A stretch of 64,000 nt of DNA from Tritrichomonas musculus (taxonomy: Eukaryota > Parabasalia > Tritrichomonadida > Tritrichomonadidae): NCBI GenBank assembly GCA_039105265.1, contig JAPFFF010000001.1, forward strand, positions 10,664,001 to 10,728,000, in the 5' to 3' direction. The translations under genes and the position numbers were made by a program. Positions 20,899 to 31,264 of the stretch are shown piece after piece. The first letter of the stretch is position 1. Each line of letters opens with the position of its first letter. The notes beneath the pieces are model-generated. The model saw only the letters and a program-made list of their open reading frames with translations. It was not told where the DNA came from and made no database searches.

Positions 20899-22430
20899 CC
20901 CATTTTTACAATCAAGGTTCTCAATTTTCCTGGAATGATTTCTGAGTATTGAAATTCTCAGAATTGTTGTTAACTTTTTCTGTAGTAATCTTTTTTTTAA
21001 TTCAAAAAAATGACAATTCTTTTTTTTACTCTCAATTTTTTCAAATTAAAAAAAAAAATTGAGACAAATATTTTTTTTGTACGTTTATTTCCGTTTTTTT
21101 TGCAAATAAAGAAGATTTACTCAAAACCTGATGGAATTCATGAAATGATGCTGGTCATTTTAAAATATATATTTATAAAAGATTATTTTACAATCACTGT
21201 TTCTTGTTTTTAAAGTTTTAAAAAAATATAATTTATATTAATTGAAAATATTATGCATAAAGAATTAATCAAAGAACTTCGTTTAAAGTTTTTCATGATC
21301 AACGAAAGAAACAAAATCGTTGTATAACATAAAATTTAATGAGCCAATCAAGGCTATTCAAAAAGTTCAAAAATTTTTATTTATTTCAACTTTTTTAGAA
21401 ATGCTATTGAGTATTTGCTAATTTCAAGCGAAGAATTTTTTTATTAACCATATGTGTTTTATAAATGTTCATTTATCTCGCAAAAAATGTTTTTTGTTAT
21501 TTTTTAATCTTACCATTTCAGACTATTTTTTAAGTTATTAAGCTTGTACTATGGTTATTTACAAAAAGCATTTTCCACTCTTTCATTTAAAAGTATATTA
21601 AAAATGGATCATTTTAGTAGAGTGTCAAAATAAAATCAATCATATTAAAAAAGTGAGTTAGATTTATTATATATGCTTTTTATTATAATTTATATATACA
21701 ACATTATATAAAATATATTAATTTCCGTTGATTTCCTTATACTTGAGAGTAAAAAAGCATTTTTTCATGAATAAAAAAAAGGCGGTTAAGGTCAAAAAAC
21801 CGTAAAAATAGGTCAAATAATAAAAAGGAAAAAGATGAATAAAAATTAGAAAAAAAGAGTCCTTTATCATAAGTAGGAGAAATAAAATAGCTAAAAAAGC
21901 AAATAAAATGAAAGTAAAGCTTAAGCTTAACAAAAAATATTTTTCAAATTCTGAAGTTCAAGGCATGGTGATTAATCGGGTTCCTTTCTTCACTTGGCAA
22001 TTATATTCTTTTGCATTTATTTAGAATTTTCATCATCATTTTACCGAAGTTTCGTTTTGATCAATATCTAGATTTTCATCATTTTTGGTTCTGATGTATG
22101 TTCTCATCTCCATTTGTCCTTGTAAATAGTTTGCTTCTGAGATATAGTTTGAATTTTGCTTTTATCTATAGCAGAAAAGATGGTTTCCTCTAAATAAGTA
22201 TGGCCATGGTAGTTTTTTTAATTCACATGTCTTATTATTTGTATTTTATTGGAGTTTTCATATGTTTTGGATTATAATATAAGATAATTAAAGATTATAA
22301 AACAATAATAAGTCCTTTTTTAACATAAAATTCTTTGGTGACAATTTATATTTGAAAGATTTTATTCAAAAAATTTCAATAACTCAGAAATCATCCCCTG
22401 AAAATTGAGAACCTTGATTGTAAAACAGGG
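20899..22430. mobile_element. 1.5-kb TA-flanked element with ~58-bp terminal inverted repeats (mariner/Tc1-type)
   Basis: The left end reads CCCATTTTTACAATCAAGGT and continues for about 58 bases. The right end, read on the other strand, starts CCCTGTTTTACAATCAAGGT and matches with few differences. TA lies on both sides (20897-20898 and 22431-22432). The length suits a mariner/Tc1 element, and the stretch at 21930-22220 is less AT-biased, as decayed coding sequence would be, but no transposase frame is open. A related piece of its left part (TGACAATTCTTTTTTT ... ACGTTTATTTCCG) lies at 51255-51335. Confidence 0.8.
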
Positions 22431-22917
22431 TATACAAAAAATTGATAACATCATATAAGATCTCCAAATCCACCCGAAAAACATGGCCTTTTTTTAATTT
22501 TATTTTCTAATAAATAAAAAAATGAAGAACATATAAAAAAACTAAAAACTTTTGTCGACTCGTTCATCTTTAAATTGATTTTTTCTTAAAAAAACATTTT
22601 TTTCTCATTATGCATTTTATGAGATTTGAATTAAGCACTTTCATGCTATTTTTAAATATGTTAGTAATATGATAATACAATATTAGATATGTATTAAACT
22701 TTGATGAGGTTTTTTCTGTTGATCAAAAATTTAAAAATTTTGGATTTCATTTTTTTCAGAGGTGCGAGAACTCTCTTTTTTAAAATTACAACAAAATTTT
22801 GAAATATAATATACATTATAAAATGATAAATATCATATTTTAATTTTGTGATTTTTCTCTCCGTAGTTGCCAAAATATTTATTATTTAATTATTTTATAG
22901 ATTTGAATATTTTAATA

Positions 22918-23352
22918 AACCCTATTAAATTGTTTTCATCTCTTATTCAATTTTTCGAAAAAAAATTGAATATTTTTATTCAATATTTTGAATGATTATT
23001 TGAGGTTTTTATTAAAAAGTAGCTATCGGGGGATGAAAATTACTTTTTTTAAAAATCAAAAGTATTCAATTTATATTAGTAAAAAAAAATTGAATAAAAA
23101 TGAAAATTTTTATTAAATCATGCGAATAGTTTAAAATGGAAACCTTAAACCTCCCTGGCTAGCTTAGCTACTACAGATGAATGCATTTGATCTTTTTGTT
23201 GTCTACTCTAATGACAAATATAAAGTTTTGTCTCTGGCTGCTTTTTCTTGAAACCAAAAATAAAAATGGCAAAACCGAATAAAAAAAAAATTGAAAGAAA
23301 AAAGCAAAATCTTTCAATTTTGAATAAGAGATGAAAAAGATTTAATTGAGTT
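22918..23352. mobile_element. 435-bp TA-flanked MITE
   Basis: Inverted repeats of about 36 bp: AACCCTATTAAATTG at the left and, on the other strand, AACTCAATTAAATCT at the right, both continuing into TTTTCATCTCTTATTCAA. TA flanks both ends (22916-22917 and 23353-23354). The interior is non-coding. Confidence 0.75.
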
Positions 23353-23639
23353 TATATAAACCATTCAATTTTTAAAAGTATAAATATAATATTATTTATG
23401 CTATTTTTAGTTATTAAAAATTAATTTTTTATTAATTAGGAGCTTTTAATTTTACTTTATTACGGAAGTCCATCTTTTTAATAATCTGAGCCCAATTTTA
23501 TCGTGAAAATTTAATTTTTCTTCAAATTCATCATCATCGAAGCCTTCTTTTTCCAAATTGTGATTAATTGTTGAATAGTTTTGTATAAAAAATAATAATG
23601 AATCTTCAGTTGGTAAAGAATCGGTTTCTAGACTTGTTA

Positions 23640-24030
23640 TTCTCCGATTCTCGAGATCGATAATTGATTGACTTTTTGATATCTATACATAAATATGCAC
23701 AGATTCTCGAGATCGATTTCAGAGATCGAGAATTTTTTTTCTCAGCTTTTGATATCAGAATTTTCAATTAAACTTTTTGATAAATATATGATCGTATTTT
23801 AATCTCAAATATTTCAATAAAAAGAATGTATTTTTTGATTTTTATCTTAAAATAAACATCAATAAATTATATTATTTATTTTTAAATATTATAAAATCAC
23901 AAATACCAATTATAAAAAAAGATAAATCAGTTTGAGATCTCGAGATCTCGGTAATTGATATCAAGTTTACAATTATTTTTATATCACATTTCATATCTGA
24001 TATCTTGATAATCGATAATCTCGATATCAG
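23640..24030. repeat. Stretch rich in palindromic GATC/ATCGAT/GATATC words
   Basis: CTCGAGATCGAT occurs near 23652 and again near 23706, GAGATCTCGAGATCTCG near 23934-23950, and GATATC or ATCGAT several more times up to 24030. The words are self-complementary and lie on both strands. No gene. The cause is unknown. Confidence 0.5.
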
Positions 24031-24053
24031 ATTTTTAAACTGACAAGGAACGC

Positions 24054-24080
24054 CACTTTTTGAACTGCGTTCAAAAAGTG
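24054..24080. repeat. Perfect 12-bp palindrome with 3-base loop
   Basis: CACTTTTTGAAC at 24054-24065 is followed by TGC and then by its exact reverse complement at 24069-24080. It contains a near-match to the recurrent TCAAAAAGTT word. It lies about 180 bp before the minisatellite. Confidence 0.85.
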
Positions 24081-24257
24081 TCTAGTACACAGTTTTTTTC
24101 TTTTAGAAAAAAGACAATATCTATATAAAAGGCATTCAAATAAACAATACTTTAGTCAAAATTTTATTCATAAATTAGCATAGCATAAAAAACTTTATTA
24201 ATGCTTTCTGTAAAAAAACTAACAAAAGTTTGTAATTAGCAAAAACGCGAATCAGTT

Positions 24258-25016
24258 ATTAACATCAATGTTTGTCTGTCGTTAGCATAGATGTTTTTCT
24301 GTTGTTAGCATCGATGTTTTTCTGTTGTCAGCATCGATGTTTTTCTGTTGTCAGCATCGATGTTTGTATGTTGTTAGCATCAATGTTTGTCTGTTGTCAG
24401 CATCGATGTTTGAATGTTGTTAGCATCGATGTTTGTATGTTGTCAGCATCGATGTTTGTCTGTCGTTAGCATCAATGTTTGTCTGTTGTTGGCATCGATG
24501 TTTATCTGTTGTCAGCATCGATGTTTGAATGTTGTTAGCATCAATGTTTATCTGTTGTTCGCATCGATGTTTATCTGTTGTTAGCATCGATGTTTATCTG
24601 TTGTTAGCATCGATGTTTTTCTGTTGTCAGCATCGATGTTTTTCTGTTGTCAGCATCGATGTTTGTATGTTGTTAGCATCAATGTTTGTCTGTTGTCAGC
24701 ATCGATGTTTGAATGTTGTTAGCATCGATGTTTGTATGTTGTCAGCATCGATGTTTGTCTGTCGTTAGCATCAATGTTTGTCTGTTGTTGGCATCGATGT
24801 TTATCTGTTGTCAGCATCGATGTTTGAATGTTGTTAGCATCAATGTTTGTCTGTTGTTCGCATCGATGTTTATCTGTTGTTAGCATCGATGTTTATCCGT
24901 TGTTAGCATCGATGTTTTTCTGTTGTCAGCATCGATGTTTGAATGTTGTTAGCATCGATGTTTGTATGTTGTTAGCATCGATGTTTTTCTGTTGTTAGCA
25001 TTGATGTTTGAATGTT
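24258..25016 (+). repeat. 23-bp minisatellite, left block (~33 units)
   Basis: The unit is built on AGCATCGATGTTT plus a variable T/G/A-rich part (CTGTTGTT, ATGTTGTC and similar), always 23 bp. Higher-order copying is visible: 24376-24505 is repeated almost exactly at 24676-24805. The block stops at the Polinton target site and continues after it, so it was one array before the insertion. Open frames across it reflect the repeat and are not genes. Confidence 0.95.
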
Positions 25017-25474
25017 AGAGAGATAGGGCGTTGATTTGGTGGGGTGAGATAAAATGACCCCCTTGTCATAGGGTTTACAGACCCCAAACCTCAGCCCCAC
25101 GACTCAAAAAATCGCCACTTTTTCAAAATTAGCCCTCGAAACTTTCACAAAATGGCATAGACAAATTTTGAATAAATTGACAAACTCCCAAAAATAACAA
25201 CAACGAAAAATACCGAAAAATAGAACTTTCAAAAATTTTTTATTTTTTGGTGGGGTGAGATAAAATTGAGATTGACGGTCGCCACTTTGAATCTTCATTT
25301 TAGAATTTACATCTTTGAACTTGTTTTAGTAGTATATATCAGTCGGTTTCCGTCGGGGCTAAAGCCCGCCGTCAACACGACTAATGAACAAAAATAATAT
25401 GAACTCATTTAATGATTACCATCAATTGATGTTCATTTATTAGACAGTTCATTTAATTCATTCTCAAGCTGATG
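25017..25474 (+). repeat. Polinton left terminal inverted repeat
   Basis: Reverse complement of 45999-46456. It contains the word TTTGGTGGGGTGAGATAAAA twice (near 25035 and 25246) and a small GC-rich hairpin (GGGGCTAAAGCCC) near 25356. Its inner end overlaps the 3' part of the gene at 25433-25660. The 64-codon open frame inside it appears identically in the other TIR and is not considered a gene. Confidence 0.95.
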
Positions 25475-25660
25475 AACTTTATTTTTGAGGCTGTTGATGT
25501 CTTCGATAAGAGACTCACGAACGGCAAGACCGTCAGAGCCCAACATTCCTGATTTGATATTGTTGAGACATTGTTTGTAATCATAACACTTTTCTTTCAA
25601 TCCTCGTTTGATTCGTTTTAGTTCTGGTATTTCTTTCTTGTATTCTGTTAGTTCACTCAT
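25433..25660 (-). CDS. Polinton small coiled-coil protein (75 aa)
   Basis: Highly charged helical protein with leucine heptads near its C-terminus (LKNKVHQLENELNELSNK). Its last 14 codons lie inside the terminal inverted repeat, so the other end of the element carries the same tail. It diverges from the small gene at 25675 by 14 bases. Function unknown. Confidence 0.5.
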   Translation of the reverse strand: MSELTEYKKEIPELKRIKRGLKEKCYDYKQCLNNIKSGMLGSDGLAVRESLIEDINSLKNKVHQLENELNELSNK

Positions 25661-25674
25661 TTAATAATAATTAA

Positions 25675-25908
25675 ATGTCTGCTATTAATCAATTAAGAAC
25701 CGTTCATGACGATAAGCATAAAAACCATTTTGATAGATTACAATTAACGATGCAAAAGAATAGAACAAAAATAAATTCAGCACCAACAGTGAAATGTTAT
25801 AATGAAAAAGGAAATATATTTCATGAACCACCTCCAAAAACGACTAAATCATTAAATCATCATGATTCACTTAATCATTCTGTGGTTGTCAGGAGCAACA
25901 ACATTTAA
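25675..25908 (+). CDS. Polinton small protein of unknown function (77 aa)
   Basis: Basic, His- and Asn-rich, no recognisable domain. It overlaps the end of the opposite-strand gene at 25867 by 42 bases. Compact packing with its neighbours is the main reason to call it. Confidence 0.4.
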   Translation: MSAINQLRTVHDDKHKNHFDRLQLTMQKNRTKINSAPTVKCYNEKGNIFHEPPPKTTKSLNHHDSLNHSVVVRSNNI

Positions 25909-26343
25909 TACATATTCATTAATAACTTTTGATTGTTGGTCGACAACGTTTGAAAGCTTATTAATATGTTCTTCAAGTATTTTATTTTTGTTGTTCAATT
26001 GATTTATTAATTCATTGAGTTCGTTAATCGATTCTTTCATTAATGATATATCAGCTTTGATGTTGTCATTTTCAAGTGTTTTAGTGATTGTGTTCCCAAC
26101 TTTCTTCAAATAAATGTCGCCGTTAAGTCTTTTACCGTCTGTACAATTTCGCTTAGTGATTTTGTATTCGTTGCCGTCATTAGTGATGATTTTATAAATC
26201 TTGTTCAAATAGTTAGTCGTTTGTGATTTCATTTGCTCGATATTCTTTTGATAGAACAAATTGAACTCTTCAATTGATTTAAATACTTTTGATTCATTTA
26301 CATTATCATTTATAACTTTAAGTTCATTAATGTTTTCATTCAT
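25867..26343 (-). CDS. Polinton coiled-coil protein (158 aa)
   Basis: Residues about 90-145 form a coiled coil (ESINELNELINQLNNKNKIL), and the N-terminal part is charged and Asn-rich. It resembles the coiled-coil of the 75-aa neighbour in style. It could be a virion trimer or spike component; this is inference. Family not recognised. Confidence 0.55.
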   Translation of the reverse strand: MNENINELKVINDNVNESKVFKSIEEFNLFYQKNIEQMKSQTTNYLNKIYKIITNDGNEYKITKRNCTDGKRLNGDIYLKKVGNTITKTLENDNIKADISLMKESINELNELINQLNNKNKILEEHINKLSNVVDQQSKVINEYVLNVVAPDNHRMIK

Positions 26344-26379
26344 TTATAATTATATTAAATCATTATAATTCATTGTTTT

Positions 26380-26634
26380 TCATTTAACTTCATTCAATAT
26401 TGATTTTCCAAATCTCCCAACTCTGTCAGCAACATTTAAACCTGTATCAATTGCGTCAACAACCTGACCGACACCAGGAATGAATTGTGTAATCGGTTTA
26501 ACTCTGTCAACGATTTGCTTTCCAACATCAACAACTTTTGGTAATGCTTTAACTGCTTTCTGAGCGAATGATTTTACTTTGCCGCCAATTGATTTAAATG
26601 CGTTCTTGATTTTGTTGAATATACCGACACCCAT
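26380..26634 (-). CDS. Polinton small amphipathic protein (84 aa), possible minor virion protein
   Basis: Starts MGVGIFNKIKNAFKSIGGKV and continues as alternating basic amphipathic helices (VKALPKVVDVGKQIVDRVK, then FIPGVGQVVDAIDTGL). It lies next to the capsid gene and diverges from it. Small membrane-active proteins of this look, such as adenovirus pVI, occur beside capsid genes in Polinton and adenovirus relatives; here the similarity is in character rather than in an established match. Confidence 0.5.
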   Translation of the reverse strand: MGVGIFNKIKNAFKSIGGKVKSFAQKAVKALPKVVDVGKQIVDRVKPITQFIPGVGQVVDAIDTGLNVADRVGRFGKSILNEVK

Positions 26635-26683
26635 AATTTAATTAATGATAAAAGTGTTTTATTTCCTTTTTATTCAATCATAA

Positions 26684-28627
26684 ATGTTATACAGAAACGA
26701 GAGAGCCCATAATCTTCGCACTGAAACAGGAAACGTTCTTCATGCATTTGAAGAGATGAGAAACATGATTAATGTCAATGACGGTACGCGTTCATTTTCA
26801 TTTAGAACTGTTGACTGTCATGACCAACCAGCTCCATTTCATCAAGGACAATATTCGCAAATAAGTTTAACACATCCTGACCACTTCATAAGTGATATTG
26901 ATAAAGGTTTCTTAACATTTCACGTTAAATTAGATTTGTCATTGAATACAGATATGAGTAAATTAAATGAAATCAATGACCCCAACAACTTGTACAAACT
27001 GTTTGTCGGTTTCAAATCATCAAACCAGTTGTTTGACAGGTTAGAGATTCTTCATAATAATGTCAATGTCGGATACCAACAGAATGAATGCATTCGTGAG
27101 GGCTTCTTATATTCTTCAGTTAAACCAGAAGCCGAGAAGAAACGTCGCAGATTCGTTCATTCATTGTGGGAAAACATTAGCAACTATTCACAGACACATG
27201 CAGGAGCTTATGTCAACTTGAATTCATTTAAGAACACAGGAAGAAGTGAAGTCGAATTTGATTTGAATGTTCCTTTTGATGATTTGCTCGCATTACAAGC
27301 ATTCGATTTATTCCCTAACGGAATCATTGGTGATTTATCAATTCGTTTTCAAGTTAGTCCCGCTGGTCTTGTTTGGGCAGTATTAGACCCTTACACAGTT
27401 GCTGAAGCAAAAGTATTTCTTGAAGACAATGATTCAATATCGATGGAAGAATTAAACAGACTAAAGGAAATCAAAGCACGAGGACACCTCAAACATCAAT
27501 TCACACAAATTGGTAATCAAGCAGTGATTCCAGGACCTGGAGACAATCCAGACCCACCATCACCTGAACCAACACCAACGAAATATCAATTGAAGTATGA
27601 AGTTAGAGAACAATACGTATCTGCATCTGGAGGTGATTTCGATGAACTGATTGAAAATTGTTCATTAATATTTAGCTTTACTGATGATGAATTTACTGAA
27701 CTTGGAATTGAAAAGACTGATGATAATAAAGCAATTTGTCAAGCCCATTATACCAAAGAACATGGTAAATTACCTCAACCATCACATGCAGGTCATGTTT
27801 ACGTTAACTTTGTATCTAAAACTGAAGCCAACAAGTTGATGAGCGCTCATTATTCAAAACAAACAGCAACATTAACAGTTAATCGAATGACCATCACAGC
27901 TTGTAAATCTAATATGCAAGGCTTTGGTGTTTGTGAAGCTACAAGACAAGGAATTGAAGACATTTTAAGACAAGGTTTAATCATTCCTTCACAAAAAGTT
28001 GATTATCATGCTTTTCCAATCGCTCCAGCAGCAAACGGAATCAAGTCAACATTGAATATCCCATTAATCAATGCAACTAATTTATCAATCATGTTTCCAA
28101 AGCATCATAATGATTTAACTGTCTTTGAAAATCCAGTTTATCAAAACTGTTTCTTGAATATTGGTGGAAAGAACTTCCCAGACGAAAACGTTTCAACCAT
28201 TGGTGCACGATTCTTTGAAAATCAATTAACGGCTGGTGATTTAGATGCAATCACTCTTTCATGCACAAAGGAATTTGAGGATTCGATGACAATGCCAAAG
28301 AATGACGCTAACGGTAAGAGATACAACAACACAATCAGTGATGCAACATCATTTGTATTCAACATTCAAACAGAACGAGCAAGTGCAGGATATTGTTATG
28401 ACGGACTTGATGGAGGTTTCGGAAACGTTCAGATACAAGTCAATGGGCAACCAATATATACAGGAGATGATGACACATATTTCAATGTTGTTGAACCAGA
28501 TGGAACCATTGTCAAACCTCCTCCGACTCAACTTTGGATAACTAGGGACTCTTACTTTAAACTATCTCTTGACGGATTGGTTTACGTTGATGACGAATCT
28601 CCACAAGGAAGTCAAGCAAATGAATAA
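26684..28627 (+). CDS. Polinton probable major capsid protein (double jelly-roll type)
   Basis: 647 residues, beta-rich, without a signal peptide or membrane segment. The N-terminal part runs YSQISLTHPDHFISDIDKGF then LTFHVKLDL, the pattern with which double jelly-roll capsid proteins open their first barrel. A second beta-rich half follows a Pro-rich linker (about 285-300). Its length and its place between the small amphipathic gene and the integrase region fit the known major capsid protein of protist Polintons. The identification rests on character and context; a structure prediction would settle it. Confidence 0.65.
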   Translation: MLYRNERAHNLRTETGNVLHAFEEMRNMINVNDGTRSFSFRTVDCHDQPAPFHQGQYSQISLTHPDHFISDIDKGFLTFHVKLDLSLNTDMSKLNEINDPNNLYKLFVGFKSSNQLFDRLEILHNNVNVGYQQNECIREGFLYSSVKPEAEKKRRRFVHSLWENISNYSQTHAGAYVNLNSFKNTGRSEVEFDLNVPFDDLLALQAFDLFPNGIIGDLSIRFQVSPAGLVWAVLDPYTVAEAKVFLEDNDSISMEELNRLKEIKARGHLKHQFTQIGNQAVIPGPGDNPDPPSPEPTPTKYQLKYEVREQYVSASGGDFDELIENCSLIFSFTDDEFTELGIEKTDDNKAICQAHYTKEHGKLPQPSHAGHVYVNFVSKTEANKLMSAHYSKQTATLTVNRMTITACKSNMQGFGVCEATRQGIEDILRQGLIIPSQKVDYHAFPIAPAANGIKSTLNIPLINATNLSIMFPKHHNDLTVFENPVYQNCFLNIGGKNFPDENVSTIGARFFENQLTAGDLDAITLSCTKEFEDSMTMPKNDANGKRYNNTISDATSFVFNIQTERASAGYCYDGLDGGFGNVQIQVNGQPIYTGDDDTYFNVVEPDGTIVKPPPTQLWITRDSYFKLSLDGLVYVDDESPQGSQANE

Positions 28628-28652
28628 ATAAATTGATTTCATTAAATAATCA

Positions 28653-28681
28653 TTTTGCTTTGCAAAAGGGAACAGAGTTCC
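28653..28681 (+). terminator. Double hairpin after the capsid gene
   Basis: TTTTGC-TTT-GCAAAA (28653-28667) is followed directly by GGAAC-AGA-GTTCC (28669-28681). A version of the same pair, reversed, lies inside the ATPase gene at 44048-44076 with matched changes in both arms of one stem. It may act in transcript ending or be a tiny mobile palindrome. Confidence 0.5.
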
Positions 28682-28714
28682 TTCATAAATTAATGCTTTA
28701 TTTTTGCGATTCAA

Positions 28715-29793
28715 ATGAATGAATCAATCAACTATCCTTTCAAATCTAAATACAAGTACATCAAAGACACGGGCATTAAAACCGAGCCCTATATTAAGGA
28801 TTACCAATTGAAGACAGTAAAGAAACTATCAAAACCTGACTTCTCATTTGAACCGTATGCGTACGAAATTGATATAATGTTTGCATTAAATAAAGCTTAT
28901 TTAGTAATAATCAATGTAAACACCAAATACCTAATTGTTGAACCAATTGATTACAAGTCTGAGTATTATGTAATCAAAGTAATTGATAAACTAGTCAATA
29001 AAAGAAATATCAGAATTGAAACAATTAAATGTGATGGTGAAAAGGCTTTTATATCAAATGCATTCAAAAGTTATTGCAACGGTGAAGAGCAAAGATATCA
29101 ATTAGACAAACACACAATTAAATTCAAAGCACCAAACAAAATAAAGTTAATCATTGATGATTCACCTTTCACGAATGCACATAAATGTGTCGATGCAGTA
29201 ATCAGAACATTACGAAATGCTTTCGGTCAATCACAACAACGAATGACAAACAATGTATTGATACAACAAACGGTTGAATGGTACAATAACACGCCTCATC
29301 ATCTCTTCGTTTATTGAATCCTTTATACACATCATTTGACGAAGAAACTGATGAATACCTTGACAAACGACAATCAAAATACATTTATCTAACACCTCAA
29401 CAGATGCAAGATGACCGCGACCTTGAATGGCAATACATTAGAGCCAAATCAATGCAATTGAAAGAGATTCAACAAAAACAACGATTTAAAGGTCTTCTGT
29501 CATATAAACCCAAAAATATAATACTCATTCACACCGATTACGGAAAAACAGAAAAGAAACATGAAAAGCGAAGAAGAGTGTTCAATGAACTTGCTGAATT
29601 CATTTGTTATGAATCAGGAAACGTTAAATGTAAACTATTAAATCCTTTGCGTCAAACTAACAAAACACTGAAGAACAAAACAATAATAACAGTCCCAATC
29701 ATGTACACAAAATATGTTTGTTCATCAATAGATGCTTTGAATGATGATTATAAAGTATTCTTTTTGACTTATAAAACGCAAAATGAAAGCTAA
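28715..29793 (+). CDS. Polinton retroviral-type integrase region
   Basis: The first part carries an RNase-H-fold integrase core: YEIDIMFALNKAYLVIINVN (first aspartate), then IETIKCDGEKAFISNAF (second aspartate), then the helix around AVIRTLRNAFGQ and WYNNTPH, as in Polinton c-integrases and Ty3-type retroelements. The downstream part is basic (KTEKKHEKRRRVFNELAEF) and resembles the DNA-binding C-terminal part of such integrases. The known role is to join the element's ends to host DNA with a 6-bp staggered cut, which agrees with the AATGTT duplication seen here. Confidence 0.8.
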
Positions 29794-30133
29794 ACAACCA
29801 ATCACAAAACGATACTATCACACACAATCAAAAGATTTTAATCTTCCTGATGATTTCGTTTATAGTCGCAACAAGAAGTACATTGTTGTTCAGTATTGTG
29901 GTGCTGTTGTCAATCAACATATTGTTGGTGATTTGATGGTTCATTCAGATATTGTTGAATTCATGCCTTTCTGCGACCATTTCATTATGCTTGCTAACAG
30001 ACGACAAACGAAATATCGTAAATATGAATGTCTGAACAACACAAAAAAAGAGTATCATTTATGGTTCACAGATATGAAAGGAAACGTTATTGAACCTGAA
30101 TCATTTATATTCAGTTGTCTTTTGATTTATTAA
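29783..30133 (+). CDS. Polinton small beta-rich protein (116 aa)
   Basis: Not recognised. The C-terminal part (YHLWFTDMKGNVIEPESFIF) looks like the closing strands of a small beta sandwich of the sort found in minor capsid or spike proteins. It overlaps the integrase region by a few bases and is followed 12 bases later by the gene at 30146. A minor virion protein is plausible from context only. Confidence 0.5.
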   Translation: MKAKQPITKRYYHTQSKDFNLPDDFVYSRNKKYIVVQYCGAVVNQHIVGDLMVHSDIVEFMPFCDHFIMLANRRQTKYRKYECLNNTKKEYHLWFTDMKGNVIEPESFIFSCLLIY

Positions 30134-30145
30134 TGACTATTCAAA

Positions 30146-31264
30146 ATGGATTCTCATGTATTTTATTTAAATCCGAATCAATTGGCTGATATGAGCAATT
30201 ATAAAATTAATGGTGTAGCACCGATTGCATTTGCTATGATTACGACTACTGAATCAAGGTCAATTTATATTTTTCCATCAACTTTTACATTTCCGAGGCA
30301 AGTTCAAAGTATTTATAAAGGTACAACATTAACGACTAGACCTGCATGGATGTTATATTTAATTGGTGATGGAATTTATAGTCCGTCATACATATTTATA
30401 CGAAAGATACTACCAGGATTTCAAGAACCTGTATTTGTATTATTAAATGATAACACACCTAAAGATATAACAAATTATTATGTAGAATATGATGGTGAAG
30501 CTTATTTTAATAGAGTAAATTTCGCTTTTACTTATGAGGTATTCATGAATGCATTTAATAATATAATTACTGCAGCTGATACAGGTTATAATCCTAATGC
30601 AAATAAAACATATATATCATTCACCGTTTATGATAATCCAAACTTAATACCGATAATTGATTTCTATGATAACACAGAACCAGGTTCTGACACCAATGAT
30701 ATTAGAATACAAACAATGAACGATTTAAATCAAAATACGAATTATAAACCGAAGAAACCTGCACATTTAGGTTTTCGAAATGATACTATATTCACTGAAT
30801 ATCCTATATTCAAACCAAATATAAAACCCGATAACGAAACAACAACAAATGAAACAACAGAAAATATTAAATCATTAACTCCCAATCCACCAAGAAAGCA
30901 TAAATCAAAAGAAAATGATAACAAAGTTCATTTTTCAGCATCAGCCATAAGTACAAAACCAAATTATCCAACAAGCTATGAACCTATGGAAATTGAAGAC
31001 GATTGGCATGTAAGAAATCAAAATCAATCACAAGGCTTTTATTTTGAAACACCAAATCCTAATAAGACATCAAATTATTCTGAACGACAACAAAACATAA
31101 ATAATGATACTTTTGAAGACTTGTCAACTTCACTTGATAATCAGCAAGACCAGAAGAAACAACCACAATCAACAAAACGTTATAGTTTTAGAATCGTTTC
31201 AGACCCAAATGACAAAAATAATAATAATAATAATAACAATAATGGAGGTTTTGATTTAAATTAA
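30146..31264 (+). CDS. Polinton protein of unknown function (372 aa)
   Basis: The N-terminal two thirds (about 1-190) are beta-rich with many aromatic residues (SIYIFPSTFTFPRQVQSIY). The C-terminal third is polar and disordered, ending in an Asn run and GGFDLN. It ends base-to-base against the convergent gene at 31265. No family recognised; it could be a structural or penton-like protein. Confidence 0.55.
   Translation: MDSHVFYLNPNQLADMSNYKINGVAPIAFAMITTTESRSIYIFPSTFTFPRQVQSIYKGTTLTTRPAWMLYLIGDGIYSPSYIFIRKILPGFQEPVFVLLNDNTPKDITNYYVEYDGEAYFNRVNFAFTYEVFMNAFNNIITAADTGYNPNANKTYISFTVYDNPNLIPIIDFYDNTEPGSDTNDIRIQTMNDLNQNTNYKPKKPAHLGFRNDTIFTEYPIFKPNIKPDNETTTNETTENIKSLTPNPPRKHKSKENDNKVHFSASAISTKPNYPTSYEPMEIEDDWHVRNQNQSQGFYFETPNPNKTSNYSERQQNINNDTFEDLSTSLDNQQDQKKQPQSTKRYSFRIVSDPNDKNNNNNNNNNGGFDLN

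Noticed and set aside
19867-21213. Short open frames rich in Phe, Ile and Tyr
   Set aside because: They reflect AT-rich DNA, and one overlaps a transposon terminal repeat; no domain is recognisable.
24272-24768. Open frames in the 23-bp minisatellite
   Set aside because: They exist only because the repeat unit lacks stops in one frame; the same peptide repeats with the array.
24258-25016. CRISPR-like array
   Set aside because: Units follow each other without unique spacers, and the host is a eukaryote.
25104-25298. 64-codon frame in each terminal repeat of the Polinton (also 46175-46369)
   Set aside because: Identical because the ends are identical; no domain and no spacing signal of a gene.
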